Notes: a model not told the origin generated them from the letters alone. A stretch of DNA of 64,000 nt from Tolypothrix brevis GSE-NOS-MK-07-07A (GCA_019358985.1 JAHHIJ010000001.1:186001-250000); one strand, 5' to 3'; positions 54,607 to 63,885 are shown, numbered from the stretch's first letter. Numbers and translations: made by a program.

Positions 54607-56151
54607 ATGATGACCACAGCAGTTAGCACCATAACCGTTTCCCCGATGGATCGGTATAATCAGGAGTTAATTGATAATCTTCATCCTCCAAATTGGGTTA
54701 ACCCTGAACCTGCACCGAGTTACAATTTGGTTGTAATTGGTGCAGGTACGGCTGGGTTGGTGACTGCTGCGGGTGCCGCAATGTTAGGTGCGAAAGTGGC
54801 TTTGATAGAAAAGCACTTGATGGGCGGTGATTGTACTAATGTGGGTTGTATACCATCAAAAACTCTGATTCGCTCTGCACGGGTAGTTGCAGATGTCTAT
54901 TACGCACAAGAATTTGGCATTGACAACCGTCATCAAATTAACATTGATTTTCCCGCAGTGATGGAGCGGTTGCGACGAATCCGAGCAGAAATTAGTCCCA
55001 ATGATTCTGCTAAACGCTTTCAAGAAGAGTTTGGTGTTGATGTGTTTTTTGGCGAGGCTCGATTTAAAGATAGTGATAGGGTAGAAGTGGGCGAAAGTGT
55101 TTTACACTTTAAAAAGGCTGCGATCGCTACAGGTTCGCATCCCACTAAATTACCCATTGATGGTTTAAATGAAACAAAATATCTGACTAATGAAACCGTG
55201 TTTTCTCTGACACAATGCCCAAATCGATTAGCGGTAATTGGCGGAGGTTACATCGGTTGCGAATTAGCTCAGACTTTTCAACGCTTAGGTTCACAAGTTA
55301 TTTTACTACAAAGAGGTTCGCGTTTACTCAGTCGTGAAGATGCAGAAGCAGCAAAGATTATTCAAAAAGCTTTTGTGCGCGAGGGTATTGAGTTACGTTT
55401 TGAGTCTAAAATTAAACGCATTGAACACGACAATGTAGAAAAAGTCATTCGTTACGAGATTAACGGACAAGAGGAAGTGCTTGGAGTTGATGAAATTTTA
55501 GTCGCGACTGGGCGATCGCCTAATGTAAAAAATTTGAATCTCGAAGCTGTGGGTGTACAATATGATGAAAAGCAAGGCATTATAATCAATGACTACTTAC
55601 AGACAACTAATCCCCGCATTTATGCAGTAGGGGATGTTTGCATGAAGTGGAAATTTACACATGCTGCTGATGCTGCTGCTAGAATTGTAATTCAAAATGC
55701 CCTGTTTTCGATTCTTGGGGTGGGACGTAAGAAACTAAGTTCTTTAATTATGCCTTGGTGTACTTATACCGATCCAGAAGTAGCCCATGTAGGGATGTAT
55801 CCGCAAGAAGCTGAGGAAAAGGGTATTGAGATTGATACATTTAGCGTTGCTTTTAAGGATGTGGATCGAGCAATCGTTGATGGGGAAACTGAGGGATTTA
55901 CTAAGTTATATGTCAAGAAGGGAACAGATAAGATTTTAGGAGCAACGATAGTCGCTCGACATGCCGGTGAGATGATTAGCGAAGTGACCTTAGCAATAAC
56001 TAATAATTTGGGTTTGAATGCGATCGCTAAAACAATTCATCCCTATCCTACCCAAGCCGAATCTATTCGCAAGGCTGCTGATAAGTATAGCATTGCCCGT
56101 TTGCACAGTGTGAAGAAGTTATCTTCGGCTTGGTTAGCGTGGAAACGTTAG
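54607..56151 (+). CDS. Mercuric reductase-like pyridine nucleotide-disulfide oxidoreductase
   Basis: 514 residues. FAD site VIGAGTAGLVTAAGAAMLGA (about residues 42-61), redox-active disulfide GGDCTNVGCIPSKTL, NAD(P) site AVIGGGYIGCELAQTF and the second FAD contact YAVGDV. The interface end has HPYPTQAESIRKAAD with His-Pro, as in the family. The C-terminal vicinal Cys pair of true MerA is absent (ends SSAWLAWKR) and no N-terminal HMA domain or mer genes are present, so mercury reduction is doubtful. Confidence 0.9.
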   Translation: MMTTAVSTITVSPMDRYNQELIDNLHPPNWVNPEPAPSYNLVVIGAGTAGLVTAAGAAMLGAKVALIEKHLMGGDCTNVGCIPSKTLIRSARVVADVYYAQEFGIDNRHQINIDFPAVMERLRRIRAEISPNDSAKRFQEEFGVDVFFGEARFKDSDRVEVGESVLHFKKAAIATGSHPTKLPIDGLNETKYLTNETVFSLTQCPNRLAVIGGGYIGCELAQTFQRLGSQVILLQRGSRLLSREDAEAAKIIQKAFVREGIELRFESKIKRIEHDNVEKVIRYEINGQEEVLGVDEILVATGRSPNVKNLNLEAVGVQYDEKQGIIINDYLQTTNPRIYAVGDVCMKWKFTHAADAAARIVIQNALFSILGVGRKKLSSLIMPWCTYTDPEVAHVGMYPQEAEEKGIEIDTFSVAFKDVDRAIVDGETEGFTKLYVKKGTDKILGATIVARHAGEMISEVTLAITNNLGLNAIAKTIHPYPTQAESIRKAADKYSIARLHSVKKLSSAWLAWKR

Positions 56152-56224
56152 GAGCGAAAATTAAATAATATCCGATTTCCTCCGATCTAATTCACCCCCT
56201 ACCCCTCTTTTTATCAGAAAAATG

Positions 56225-56540
56225 GGTTTAAAACCCTGTGCTTCGTTTCCCGGCTTTGCGTGGTAGTATGTATATACCGCAAAGCCGACGGGCAACTTGA
56301 CTCAACCGAACACGTCTTAGCAACGTGGTGTCCGGGCAAACGTTGCAAACGGTGTAGTACCGATGGGCTGTCGGGAATCCAAAACGCCTATGCAGACGGT
56401 TTGCCGGGGATTGAGGCAACTCAATCTAGGTCAAAGTCGAAAACCCGTAAGGAAGTAACTAGGAAATCTAAGAAGTGATTCTTAGAAGCTCCGTCCGCGA
56501 CGGTCGGAGTCATGTCACTAATTAAGGCTACGGTGTACAC
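56225..56540 (+). mobile_element. Probable degenerate right end of an IS200/IS605-type element
   Basis: A basic frame (56260-56478) ends QSRSKSKTRKEVTRKSKK, the kind of tail found on TnpB proteins, without any catalytic part. After its stop, CTCCGTCCG, CGA, CGGTCGGAG form a stem followed by TCATGTCAC, similar to IS605-family right ends as I recall them. No TnpB domain or left end was found. Confidence 0.4.
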
Positions 56541-56624
56541 ACAAGTCGGAAAAATTCCATCCACCAAAGGTTTGCGGTGCGTTACGCTGGCGTGACAAAG
56601 CTAAATTGTTGTATTGAGGAACCC

Positions 56625-56748
56625 CAATACGGTTTGGATAAGGTAAATTGAATGAAAATCATAGATCACAAAGACGCGATAAATCGCCGTCTTTACAATT
56701 GTAGAGACGGCGATTTATCGCGTCTCTTGCCTTAACCGAACCGTATTG
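56625..56748. repeat. 124-bp CAATACGG miniature element
   Basis: Ends CAATACGGTTTGGATAAGG and GCCTTAACCGAACCGTATTG. Its internal GACGCGATAAATCGCC and GGCGATTTATCGCGTC arms fold back over an ATTGTAGA centre. TGAGGAACCC occurs on both sides (56615-56624 and 56749-56758), which is also the unit start of the adjacent 21-bp array. Confidence 0.82.
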
Positions 56749-56749
56749 T

Positions 56750-56991
56750 GAGGAACCCATTAATCGTTTTGAGGAACCCATTAATCGTTTTGAGGAACCC
56801 AATAATCGTTTTGAGGAACCCATTAATCGTTTTGAGGAACCCAATAATCGTTTTGAGGAACCCAATAATCGTTTTGAGGAACCCAATAATCGTTTTGAGG
56901 AACCCAATAATCGTTTTGAGGAACCCATTAATCGTTTTGAGGAACCCAATAATCGTTTTGAGGAACCCAATAATCGTTTTGAGGAACCCAT
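56750..56991. repeat. 21-bp tandem repeat array, 11 full units
   Basis: Unit GAGGAACCCAWTAATCGTTT plus T, repeated 11 times with only one variable position (A or T at base 11), then a partial unit. Since 21 is a multiple of three, frames stay open across it on both strands (GSSKRLL/GSSKRLM or NPLIVLR repeats), but none has a plausible start. Lies just downstream of the ClC gene. Confidence 0.92.
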
Positions 56992-57029
56992 TTGTTATTT
57001 CGGCGTGTCCATAACACACCATACTGAGG

Positions 57030-59759
57030 TTAGAAACTGTTAATGGCACCTCTGACTAAAATCACTGTACTTTCTACACTGGATGCGATCGCTTCGGGAA
57101 TATTACCTTGAATTGCTTGCTGTAACATTCCTTCTCGCGAAGCACCTAAAACCACTACATCATAACCCTCGGTTTTTACTAAGTTAATTATTCCTTCCGC
57201 AACCGATTCGGCTTTCACAGGTACAGCGGTAACAGTACTAGACAACTTGCGACGACGAATCAATTGGCGAATCGATTGTTCTAAAATTGTCATGTCTGGT
57301 TTTAACTCAGATGGTTTGAACACCCGTGTGAGACGAATTTGTGGATCGTTCCCCAACGTGACTAACGCAGGTAGCAATTTAATCGCCAATAAAGCATTGG
57401 GACCACCTGCCATTGGTACTAACCAACTGTTGAAATGAGGAGACAGGGAGAGGGGGAGAGGGGGGGATGAGGGAGATGAGGGGGATGAGGGGGATGAGGG
57501 AGATGAGGGAGAAATTTTTTCATGTCGTCCCCCTTGTCCTACTTGTCCCCCTTGTTCCCTTGTCTCAACATTCGTCGCTAACTTCACCAACAACAAATCG
57601 CAGGTAGCTTGCTTAATTAAGGTATCGACAACATTACCAAAAATCTTACCTGGGGTAGATGTATTTCCTTTCCATCCCATTAAAAGTATGTCTATATATT
57701 GTTCGTTGATAGTTTCTAAAATTGCTTGTGCTGCATCGTGGGCAACGCGAATTTGTGTATGTAGGGGAATTTCCCACTTTTTCGCCATAACTTCGGCTTG
57801 TCTAAGCAAGCGGCGACTTTTTGCAGTTCTGACTGTTGTTTCTGATGGGGAACTGTGGCGGGATACTAACATTACTTGGATGCATTCTATTTCATAATGG
57901 CGATCGCGAGCAATTGCGAAAGCCATTTCTAATAAAGTTGCTGCTGTTTCGGGATTAGCGATGGGTACTAATAATTTGCCTCTGCCAATGCTAGGCGATC
58001 GCGTTTGATAAACTATATAAGAAGGTTCTGGTTGCGGTCCTGACGATGGATTTGTACAATTAAGATGATCTGCTTCGGCGCGAATTATATCTGCACGGGT
58101 AATAATCCCAATCAGCCTTCGTCCTTGCAGTACCGGCAAGCGACTGATTTTATACCTATCAAGTAAATATAGTACATTGCTTAAGTTGTGGGTGGGTGAT
58201 ACTGTCACCGGACTGGTGGTCATGATTTCCTTTAAAAGGATATCATTTGCGAGATTGCGATCGCGTATTTTGAGTAAATCTGATTGAGTGACAATTCCAA
58301 CTAACTTCCCTTCTTCTACCACCGGGAAACCACGGTGATGAGAATGGGCAAATGCCTGCATTGCTTCTTCTAAAGTTGTCTCTGCTTCTAGAGTTTCCAC
58401 TCGTTCCTGCATTACTTGTTTTGCAGTTAACTGTGTCAATATTCCTTCACTAGAAGCTTGCTTATTTATAGTTATGCCATTTATAAACAATAGTTTGTCA
58501 TACAATGACCCAGGCATAACTTTATCAGCAACTAAGTAAGATGTCACAGAAACAATCATTAAAGGTAGCACCAGATTGAAATCTGTAGTCATCTCAAATA
58601 CAATCACAATTGCGGTGATTGGTACTTTAGAAACCGCGCTGAAAAATCCTCCCATTCCCGCTAGTGCGTAAGTTGTGGGAGAACCTACACCCAAAAGGTG
58701 AAACTCGCCTACACCGACTAAATAGCCTAAAGTAGAACCTAAGATGAGACTGGGTGCAAATAAGCCTCCTGGCGCTCCCGAACCAAATGCAATCAAAGTT
58801 AAGATAAACTGAGCAATAAAAGCGATCGCTGCCCATGAAGCATTAGCATTACCAGTAATTATCTGTTCTCGTAAGCCAGTATTATCACGAAAGTAAGCAG
58901 GCAACATTGCCATGATAATTCCCGAAACTAAACCAGCTAACGCCACCCGCAATGGTAAGCTGATATGCAGACTGCGATAAAATTTTATACTTGCAATTAA
59001 GCCGTTACTAAATACCGCACCTAGCAACCCCGCAAAAATTCCCAATAGTACGAAAAAGGGAATTTCCTGAATCGAGAAGCTGGCGTAATACTTGATCGAT
59101 TCTAGATTAAGTAGCAAACTGCCACCACCCAACAGTCTGGATATTACCCCACCAATAAACGAAGCGATGATGGCGGTTCCTAGAGTTAATCCTGATAAAT
59201 CTTGAAGTAACTCCTCCACAATAAAGAATACCCCAGCGAGGGGAGCGTTGAAAGCTGCTGCTAAACCCGCACCGGCACCCGCAGCAATCATTTGTCGGCG
59301 ATGATCTGGAGAAGTGGGAACCAAGCGACTCATTCCCGCAGCTAAACCCGCACCTAATTGGACGGTAGGTCCTTGTCGTCCTAAAGTTATTCCCGATCCC
59401 AAAGCAATAATTGCACTAATTAACTTGATACCTGCCACGCGCCATGATAAGTTAATTGGAACATTCCCAAGGGAAGCTTTAACTTGAGGAATACCACTAC
59501 CAGAAGCCTCAGGTGCAAATCTTTCCACTAGAAAGCCAGCCATAAAGCCAAAGCTCATACCAACTGCGGGTAATACAATCCACGCTGGGAAAATATGGGA
59601 TGTATGAACTCGCCATGTACCCAAATATCCTGCACCAAATTTGAGGAAAACAGCAGATAAAGCGGCAACGACACCAATTAAACAAGCTTCGGCGATCGCT
59701 AAACCTCTTCTCGGCTGCCAAAAACTGCGAAAGCGCTGAGTCAGAACAGCAAGCGACAT
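57030..59759 (-). CDS. ClC-type chloride channel/transporter with CBS and USP domains
   Basis: 909 residues. ClC membrane part about 20-430: GSGIPQVK (residues 87-94), LGRQGPTVQLGAG with Gln129 where transporters have the gating Glu, FIVEELLQDL (internal proton Glu conserved). A CBS pair follows (about 445-570: VMQERVETLEAE, MTTSPVTVSPTHNLSNVLYL). Then two USP-like domains (LLVPIANPETAATLLEMAFA and NSWLVPMAGGPNALLAIKLL), separated by a Ser-Pro repeat linker (SSPSSPSSP). CBS and USP usually bind adenine nucleotides, so nucleotide-gated anion flux is plausible. Confidence 0.9.
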   Translation of the reverse strand: MSLAVLTQRFRSFWQPRRGLAIAEACLIGVVAALSAVFLKFGAGYLGTWRVHTSHIFPAWIVLPAVGMSFGFMAGFLVERFAPEASGSGIPQVKASLGNVPINLSWRVAGIKLISAIIALGSGITLGRQGPTVQLGAGLAAGMSRLVPTSPDHRRQMIAAGAGAGLAAAFNAPLAGVFFIVEELLQDLSGLTLGTAIIASFIGGVISRLLGGGSLLLNLESIKYYASFSIQEIPFFVLLGIFAGLLGAVFSNGLIASIKFYRSLHISLPLRVALAGLVSGIIMAMLPAYFRDNTGLREQIITGNANASWAAIAFIAQFILTLIAFGSGAPGGLFAPSLILGSTLGYLVGVGEFHLLGVGSPTTYALAGMGGFFSAVSKVPITAIVIVFEMTTDFNLVLPLMIVSVTSYLVADKVMPGSLYDKLLFINGITINKQASSEGILTQLTAKQVMQERVETLEAETTLEEAMQAFAHSHHRGFPVVEEGKLVGIVTQSDLLKIRDRNLANDILLKEIMTTSPVTVSPTHNLSNVLYLLDRYKISRLPVLQGRRLIGIITRADIIRAEADHLNCTNPSSGPQPEPSYIVYQTRSPSIGRGKLLVPIANPETAATLLEMAFAIARDRHYEIECIQVMLVSRHSSPSETTVRTAKSRRLLRQAEVMAKKWEIPLHTQIRVAHDAAQAILETINEQYIDILLMGWKGNTSTPGKIFGNVVDTLIKQATCDLLLVKLATNVETREQGGQVGQGGRHEKISPSSPSSPSSPSSPSSPPLPLSLSPHFNSWLVPMAGGPNALLAIKLLPALVTLGNDPQIRLTRVFKPSELKPDMTILEQSIRQLIRRRKLSSTVTAVPVKAESVAEGIINLVKTEGYDVVVLGASREGMLQQAIQGNIPEAIASSVESTVILVRGAINSF

Positions 59760-60084
59760 AAAATTAAAGATTTAAAGTATAAAACACCCATTAGTCAAAA
59801 GTCAAAAGTCAATGGTCAAGGGTCAAAAGTCAATAGTCAAGGGTCAATGGTCAAGGGTCAAAAGTCAAGAGTCAAGAGTCAATAGTCAAGAGTCAATAGT
59901 CAATAGTCAATAGTCAATAGTCAAGAGTCATTGGGGAATAGCCTTCTTACTTAATCCCTAGTAAGCTAATCGGCAGAAATAAAGCAACCATTTAAAATCC
60001 TTAAAAAGCCTAAATTATAAGCTTTTTGACCCTTGACCATTGACCATTGACCATTGACCATTGACCATTGACCATTGCGGTACT
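59760..60084. repeat. Heptanucleotide tandem repeats (STRR-like)
   Basis: 59793-59930: many units of AGTCAAT, GGTCAAA and AGTCAAG types, largely in 7-bp register. 60027-60077: TTGACCA repeated about seven times. Between them, 59940-60020 is unique sequence. Such short tandemly repeated repeats are known from heterocystous cyanobacteria. Confidence 0.85.
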
Positions 60085-61398
60085 TCAAGTTTTTCTGCCG
60101 GTGGTGGAAAGTCCGTCTACTACGAGAGACGGAGTGTAACAAGAACCATTCCAATCAGCATCGCCACCAAGTAAAACCACTTGTTTAAGAGCAGTATAGA
60201 CATTACCTGCAACCATAGTATCTTTAACTCGCCCAATTACTTGACCATTTTGGACGCGGTAGCCCAAATCAATATTGATGGAAAAGTCCCCAGAAATGCC
60301 ATGACCACCGCCCAAGATTTGATCTACAATCAAGCCATAATCCAACTTTTGAATCAAATCTTGTAGGGAAGCTGAACTAGGCTCGATTAAGAAATTAAAT
60401 AAACCAGGGGTAGGATAGCTACTCAAATCAGGGCGAAAACCGTTACCAGTGCTACTAGTACCTAATTGCGCTCCAATAGTGCGATCGCTATAAAAATTTT
60501 GCAAAACTCCATTTTCGATAAACACCAAAAGCTGAGTCGGTGTACCTTCATCATCAAAAGGACAGCTATATGGTCCGGCAACTGGGTCTTGGTATAAAGT
60601 TAGAGTTGGTGCGATTACTGTTTTACCAATCCGGGAAGCCCAAGGAGAAGATTTTTCCAGCACTCGTTTACCATTTAAAGCAGCTTGCACAGTACCCCAA
60701 AGCATATCAGCGGCTTTAGAAGTAAATAATACTGGAACGCGACCCTTAGGAGGTGAGACATTTTTTTTTGCCCAAATCAACCGCTGTAAAATTTGGTTAG
60801 CTACTTTCTCAGGATGCAAATCATACCGTTGAGTTTGACCATCAGCGACACTTAAAAAATCATCACCGCGTACCCATTCAGCTTCTACATAAGAATTAAG
60901 AGTTGTGTCGGTGTAGTAACAATCTAAACCTTTAGTGTTGACGAGTCGGGTAGTTTCCACATCGCATTCCCACTCAGCCGTACAGAGAACATCTGGGTAA
61001 GCATCTCGAATGATAGCGATCGCTTCCTTGCCCCAGTTTACCAACATCTCTATCGGCACATCTTCCCCCAAGTCTGGATAAAAAGATTGAGACGTGCTAT
61101 TTAATTCTATAGTTTCTGGTTGATTTAATTGACTTATAGACAGCGCCCGTTCCACCATTGCGGCAGCGGTAACAGAACCGTAAGCTACTGTAAGTCCTGG
61201 ACAACCATTGCGCCATAATCGGAGTGCTGTACCTTCCGCTTGACTGGTTTCTAGCTGTTTTAGACGATTTGCCTCAAAAAACACAGGTCGAGTGTGCGAT
61301 CGCGACTGATACACCTCAGCTGCCTCCGCTCCCGACTTGATAGCTAGTTCCAGCAACTGTTCTGCTAGTGTATCTTGTGACAAATTTTCAGAACCCAT
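60085..61398 (-). CDS. TldD/PmbA family protein, TldE/PmbA type
   Basis: 437 residues. Family blocks: SGAEAAEVYQSRSHTRPVFF, then GTALRLWRNGCPGLTVAYGS, the C-terminal LIVDQILGGGHGISGDFSIN and GYRVQNGQVIGRVKDTMVAG. The HExxxH metalloprotease motif of TldD is absent, so this is the TldE/PmbA partner. TldD-TldE degrade unfolded peptides and mature some modified peptides. The tldD gene is not adjacent in this window. Confidence 0.9.
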   Translation of the reverse strand: MGSENLSQDTLAEQLLELAIKSGAEAAEVYQSRSHTRPVFFEANRLKQLETSQAEGTALRLWRNGCPGLTVAYGSVTAAAMVERALSISQLNQPETIELNSTSQSFYPDLGEDVPIEMLVNWGKEAIAIIRDAYPDVLCTAEWECDVETTRLVNTKGLDCYYTDTTLNSYVEAEWVRGDDFLSVADGQTQRYDLHPEKVANQILQRLIWAKKNVSPPKGRVPVLFTSKAADMLWGTVQAALNGKRVLEKSSPWASRIGKTVIAPTLTLYQDPVAGPYSCPFDDEGTPTQLLVFIENGVLQNFYSDRTIGAQLGTSSTGNGFRPDLSSYPTPGLFNFLIEPSSASLQDLIQKLDYGLIVDQILGGGHGISGDFSINIDLGYRVQNGQVIGRVKDTMVAGNVYTALKQVVLLGGDADWNGSCYTPSLVVDGLSTTGRKT

Positions 61399-61572
61399 GA
61401 CCTTTGATGAATTTTGGATTAGTCATTGGTAATTTGAAGAGGGGTAAGGGGTAAAGGGGAAGGGGGAAAGGGTAAGAAATATAGAGTTATAGTGAATAAA
61501 TCCGTATTTATTTCCATACCTTTCCCCTTTCCCCTTTTCCCCTCCTCAAAAAGCCCAATTCCCTAACTAAAT
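61399..61572. other. Spacer with purine/pyrimidine simple sequence
   Basis: 61440-61470 AAGGGGTAAAGGGGAAGGGG and 61517-61545 CCTTTCCCCTTTTCCCCTCC are near-complementary, so they could pair into a long imperfect hairpin; a similar spacer precedes the fructosamine-kinase-like gene at 23395-23516. Confidence 0.55.
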
Positions 61573-62436
61573 TTACGGCAAATTGACCTCTTGCAACAGC
61601 CAGAAGCCAGCAAAAGATTCGGCTTGGCGATCGGACTGCACACCGATAAAATGAACTCCGTTAGCTTTTTGCTTTGCTTCTTCAAAACTTTTAGCTTCTA
61701 CTATAGTTTGGGGATTTTTGATATTCGCCAAAATCCAGCTTTCAGTCGCACCAGTTTCTAAAACTAATCTCGTCCCTTTACTTGTGTCAAGTCTCAACCA
61801 AGCCAACTCCAAACCAGACATCCAACCCGCTAAAGGTAGCGCTCTTGGTGAGAAAATTAACACACCAGGAATGCGGGTTTCCGGTGACAAATTCGCAAAT
61901 TCTATGGGGAAAGATTCGCCAAAGCCGATTTCCCACTCATGCATTTCTGCAAAATCCGCACCAGTTAAGGTAACAAATATCCATTGCTGCCCTTCCAAAG
62001 CATCTGGTAAACGTTGAGGTAAGGGACTTTCCAAACGCACTGAAGTATTAGTTCCCTCTTGATACCCAACTTCTTGAGGATACACCTGTTCGTTCCGCTC
62101 TTGCAGCCATTGATTAAGCATTAAAGTGCGACGGCTAGGTTGAGCGGGAATGCCCACATCCTGACAAGCTTTAGTGATCATATTATTCATTTGCCTGCGG
62201 AAAAAGCGGATTTTCAGCGGTGCAACTCCAGCTTGATTAATTGCTTCTTGCAACGCTGTCCGCAACCAACCGGAATTTACCTGCGTGCTGGGGCAATACT
62301 GAGCATAGCGAAATAAAGAATCAGCTTTTGTGCGCGTATCCAAAGGACTCTCGCACACTAACACCTCCCAAATTTTTTTGTTGTTCTCGTCCAAAATCGG
62401 ACGGGAGTAATAATCGAGTTCCCAAATACTGCCCAT
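61573..62436 (-). CDS. Tab2/Atab2 family RNA-binding protein
   Basis: 287 residues. Starts MGSIWELDYYSRPILDENNK, the family signature, with APLKIRFFRRQMNNMITKAC and LNQWLQERNEQVYPQEVGY. C-terminal end GFWLLQEVNLP is conserved. In plants and algae Tab2 homologues bind psaB mRNA and help photosystem I (and II) protein synthesis; the cyanobacterial role is not settled. Single gene. Confidence 0.92.
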   Translation of the reverse strand: MGSIWELDYYSRPILDENNKKIWEVLVCESPLDTRTKADSLFRYAQYCPSTQVNSGWLRTALQEAINQAGVAPLKIRFFRRQMNNMITKACQDVGIPAQPSRRTLMLNQWLQERNEQVYPQEVGYQEGTNTSVRLESPLPQRLPDALEGQQWIFVTLTGADFAEMHEWEIGFGESFPIEFANLSPETRIPGVLIFSPRALPLAGWMSGLELAWLRLDTSKGTRLVLETGATESWILANIKNPQTIVEAKSFEEAKQKANGVHFIGVQSDRQAESFAGFWLLQEVNLP

Positions 62437-62657
62437 GTTATGACGTTTAAGTCTGGCGACTTCATATTTTTTCTTATATTTTCATAATATAGGGCGTTGG
62501 TTGCGAGTCTCCTTATTCCTGAATTTATTCTCGTAGTCAGCGCTGAAGCGCTTAAAATAAAGCACTTAAGTTCTTACTACGTGTGAGATCGCGCAAGTCC
62601 ACGCCTTATGGATGATGGCGATTCTCTGTTATTTTTATTAAACTTTTAGAGACATCT

Positions 62658-62939
62658 GTGTCAAACTCCTTTAAACTAACTAAAGTGAAGCTACCTGAAC
62701 TAGATTTAGAAACCATTGACAGAGCGATGGAAATGGCGTGGGAAGATAGAACGCCATTTGAAGCAATTGAAAAACAATTTGGTTTACAAGAACAACAAGT
62801 TATTACCCTCATGCGTCGGGAAATGAAGCCATCCAGCTTTCGGATGTGGCGTCAACGTGTTGAAGGACGCAATACTAAACATTTGCACAAGCGAGAATTT
62901 CTGGCTGGTCGATTTAAGTCAGATAATCAAAAGACTTAA
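62658..62939 (+). CDS. TIGR03643/DUF2805 family protein
   Basis: 93 residues from a GTG at 62658. LDRAMEMAWEDRTPFEAIE-like segment followed by FGLQEQQVITLMRREMKPSS and FRMWRQRVEGRNTKHLHKRE, which defines this small family. Helix-turn-helix-like layout is possible. Function unknown. Confidence 0.85.
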   Translation: MSNSFKLTKVKLPELDLETIDRAMEMAWEDRTPFEAIEKQFGLQEQQVITLMRREMKPSSFRMWRQRVEGRNTKHLHKREFLAGRFKSDNQKT

Positions 62940-62963
62940 ACTCGCGCTTCTCATCTTTCCCTA

Positions 62964-63153
62964 TTAGACACAAAGAAAGTGGAAAAGAATGTAGAGACGT
63001 AGCACTGCTACGTCTAGTGCACTGCTACGTCTAATCAAGAGTTCTGGACAACGCATAGTTTCTTTTCGGAAATATCTAATGTAGAGACGTAGCAGTGCTA
63101 CGTCTAATGCACTGCTACGTCTAATCAAGGGTTCTGGACAACGCATAATTAGA
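62964..63153. repeat. Two degenerate TAGACATC-family units with internal duplication
   Basis: Two units (about 62964-63078 and 63079-63153). Each has a GTAGAGACGTAGCA palindrome half followed by an extra TGCACTGCTACGTCTA segment, so both share the same internal duplication and arose from one another. Outer ends are partly lost. Confidence 0.7.
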
Positions 63154-63210
63154 TGAGCAATAACGTGGTATATTTGAGTTGTTGTAAATTTACTTTTATT
63201 ACTCTTCCAA

Positions 63211-63885
63211 ATGACTAAGTTGCATCTACAAGTACCCGGATTCCAAGAACTTCATTCCGAATTTCTCTCTAAACAGTCTAGCATTAGTACTTACAATATT
63301 AATGGACTTAATATCATTGCCCTCCCAAATACATATCATCCAGAGCCACAATCTAGCAGCATGTTTTTCCTGAAAACTATTCGGGAACAATTTCAACACC
63401 TCAACAGCAAGAAAGGACGGCTACTAGAGTTAGGCTGTGGTACAGGCGTTATTGGACTATGTTGTAATGATTATGTAGAAGAATTGTACCTTTCTGACAT
63501 AGACGAAAATGCTGTATTTTGCACCCAGATTAATGCATTTTTAAATTACATGTACCCCAATATATACCATTCCAACCTCTTCGAGTCCTTACCTGATATC
63601 TTATTTGATGTGATCCTTTTTAATATGCCTTTTTTAGACAAAAAGATTGAGGCAAGTGTAGAAGTCGCAACCAACGATTTAGATGGTCAAATATTCATTA
63701 ACTTTATCAAACAAATTCCGAAGTACCTTGCCCCCAAAGGAGATGTGTTTTTTAGTTATTCCAATCTGGGTAATTTAGAACTTTTTAAGACAATTCCCGA
63801 TTTCTTTATCGTGGAAAAAATTGCACATGAAGAAGATGAAAAAACCGGACTATCCAGAAGCGTTTTTCAGATGAGAATGAAGTAA
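63211..63885 (+). CDS. Class I SAM-dependent methyltransferase, PrmC/HemK-like group
   Basis: 224 residues. Motif I GRLLELGCGTGVIGL (about residues 70-84), an acidic residue at ELYLSDIDENAV, and motif IV FDVILFNMPFLDKK. NMPF replaces the NPPY of PrmC-type N-methylases, so the substrate may differ from glutamine. No known pathway genes next to it. The last 110 bp of the window contain direct repeats of the type GCGTACCTCTGCGTT and no gene. Confidence 0.8.
   Translation: MTKLHLQVPGFQELHSEFLSKQSSISTYNINGLNIIALPNTYHPEPQSSSMFFLKTIREQFQHLNSKKGRLLELGCGTGVIGLCCNDYVEELYLSDIDENAVFCTQINAFLNYMYPNIYHSNLFESLPDILFDVILFNMPFLDKKIEASVEVATNDLDGQIFINFIKQIPKYLAPKGDVFFSYSNLGNLELFKTIPDFFIVEKIAHEEDEKTGLSRSVFQMRMK

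Noticed and set aside
54607-56151. True MerA of a mercury-resistance operon
   Set aside because: The C-terminal Cys pair, HMA domain and mer neighbours are missing.
56750-56991. Possible CRISPR array
   Set aside because: Units are contiguous with no variable spacers and no cas genes are present.
56659-57049. Long repetitive frames (GSSKRLL, GFLKTII, NPLIVLR) across the 21-bp array
   Set aside because: They follow from a 21-bp unit lacking stops; no start site and no flanking coding sequence.
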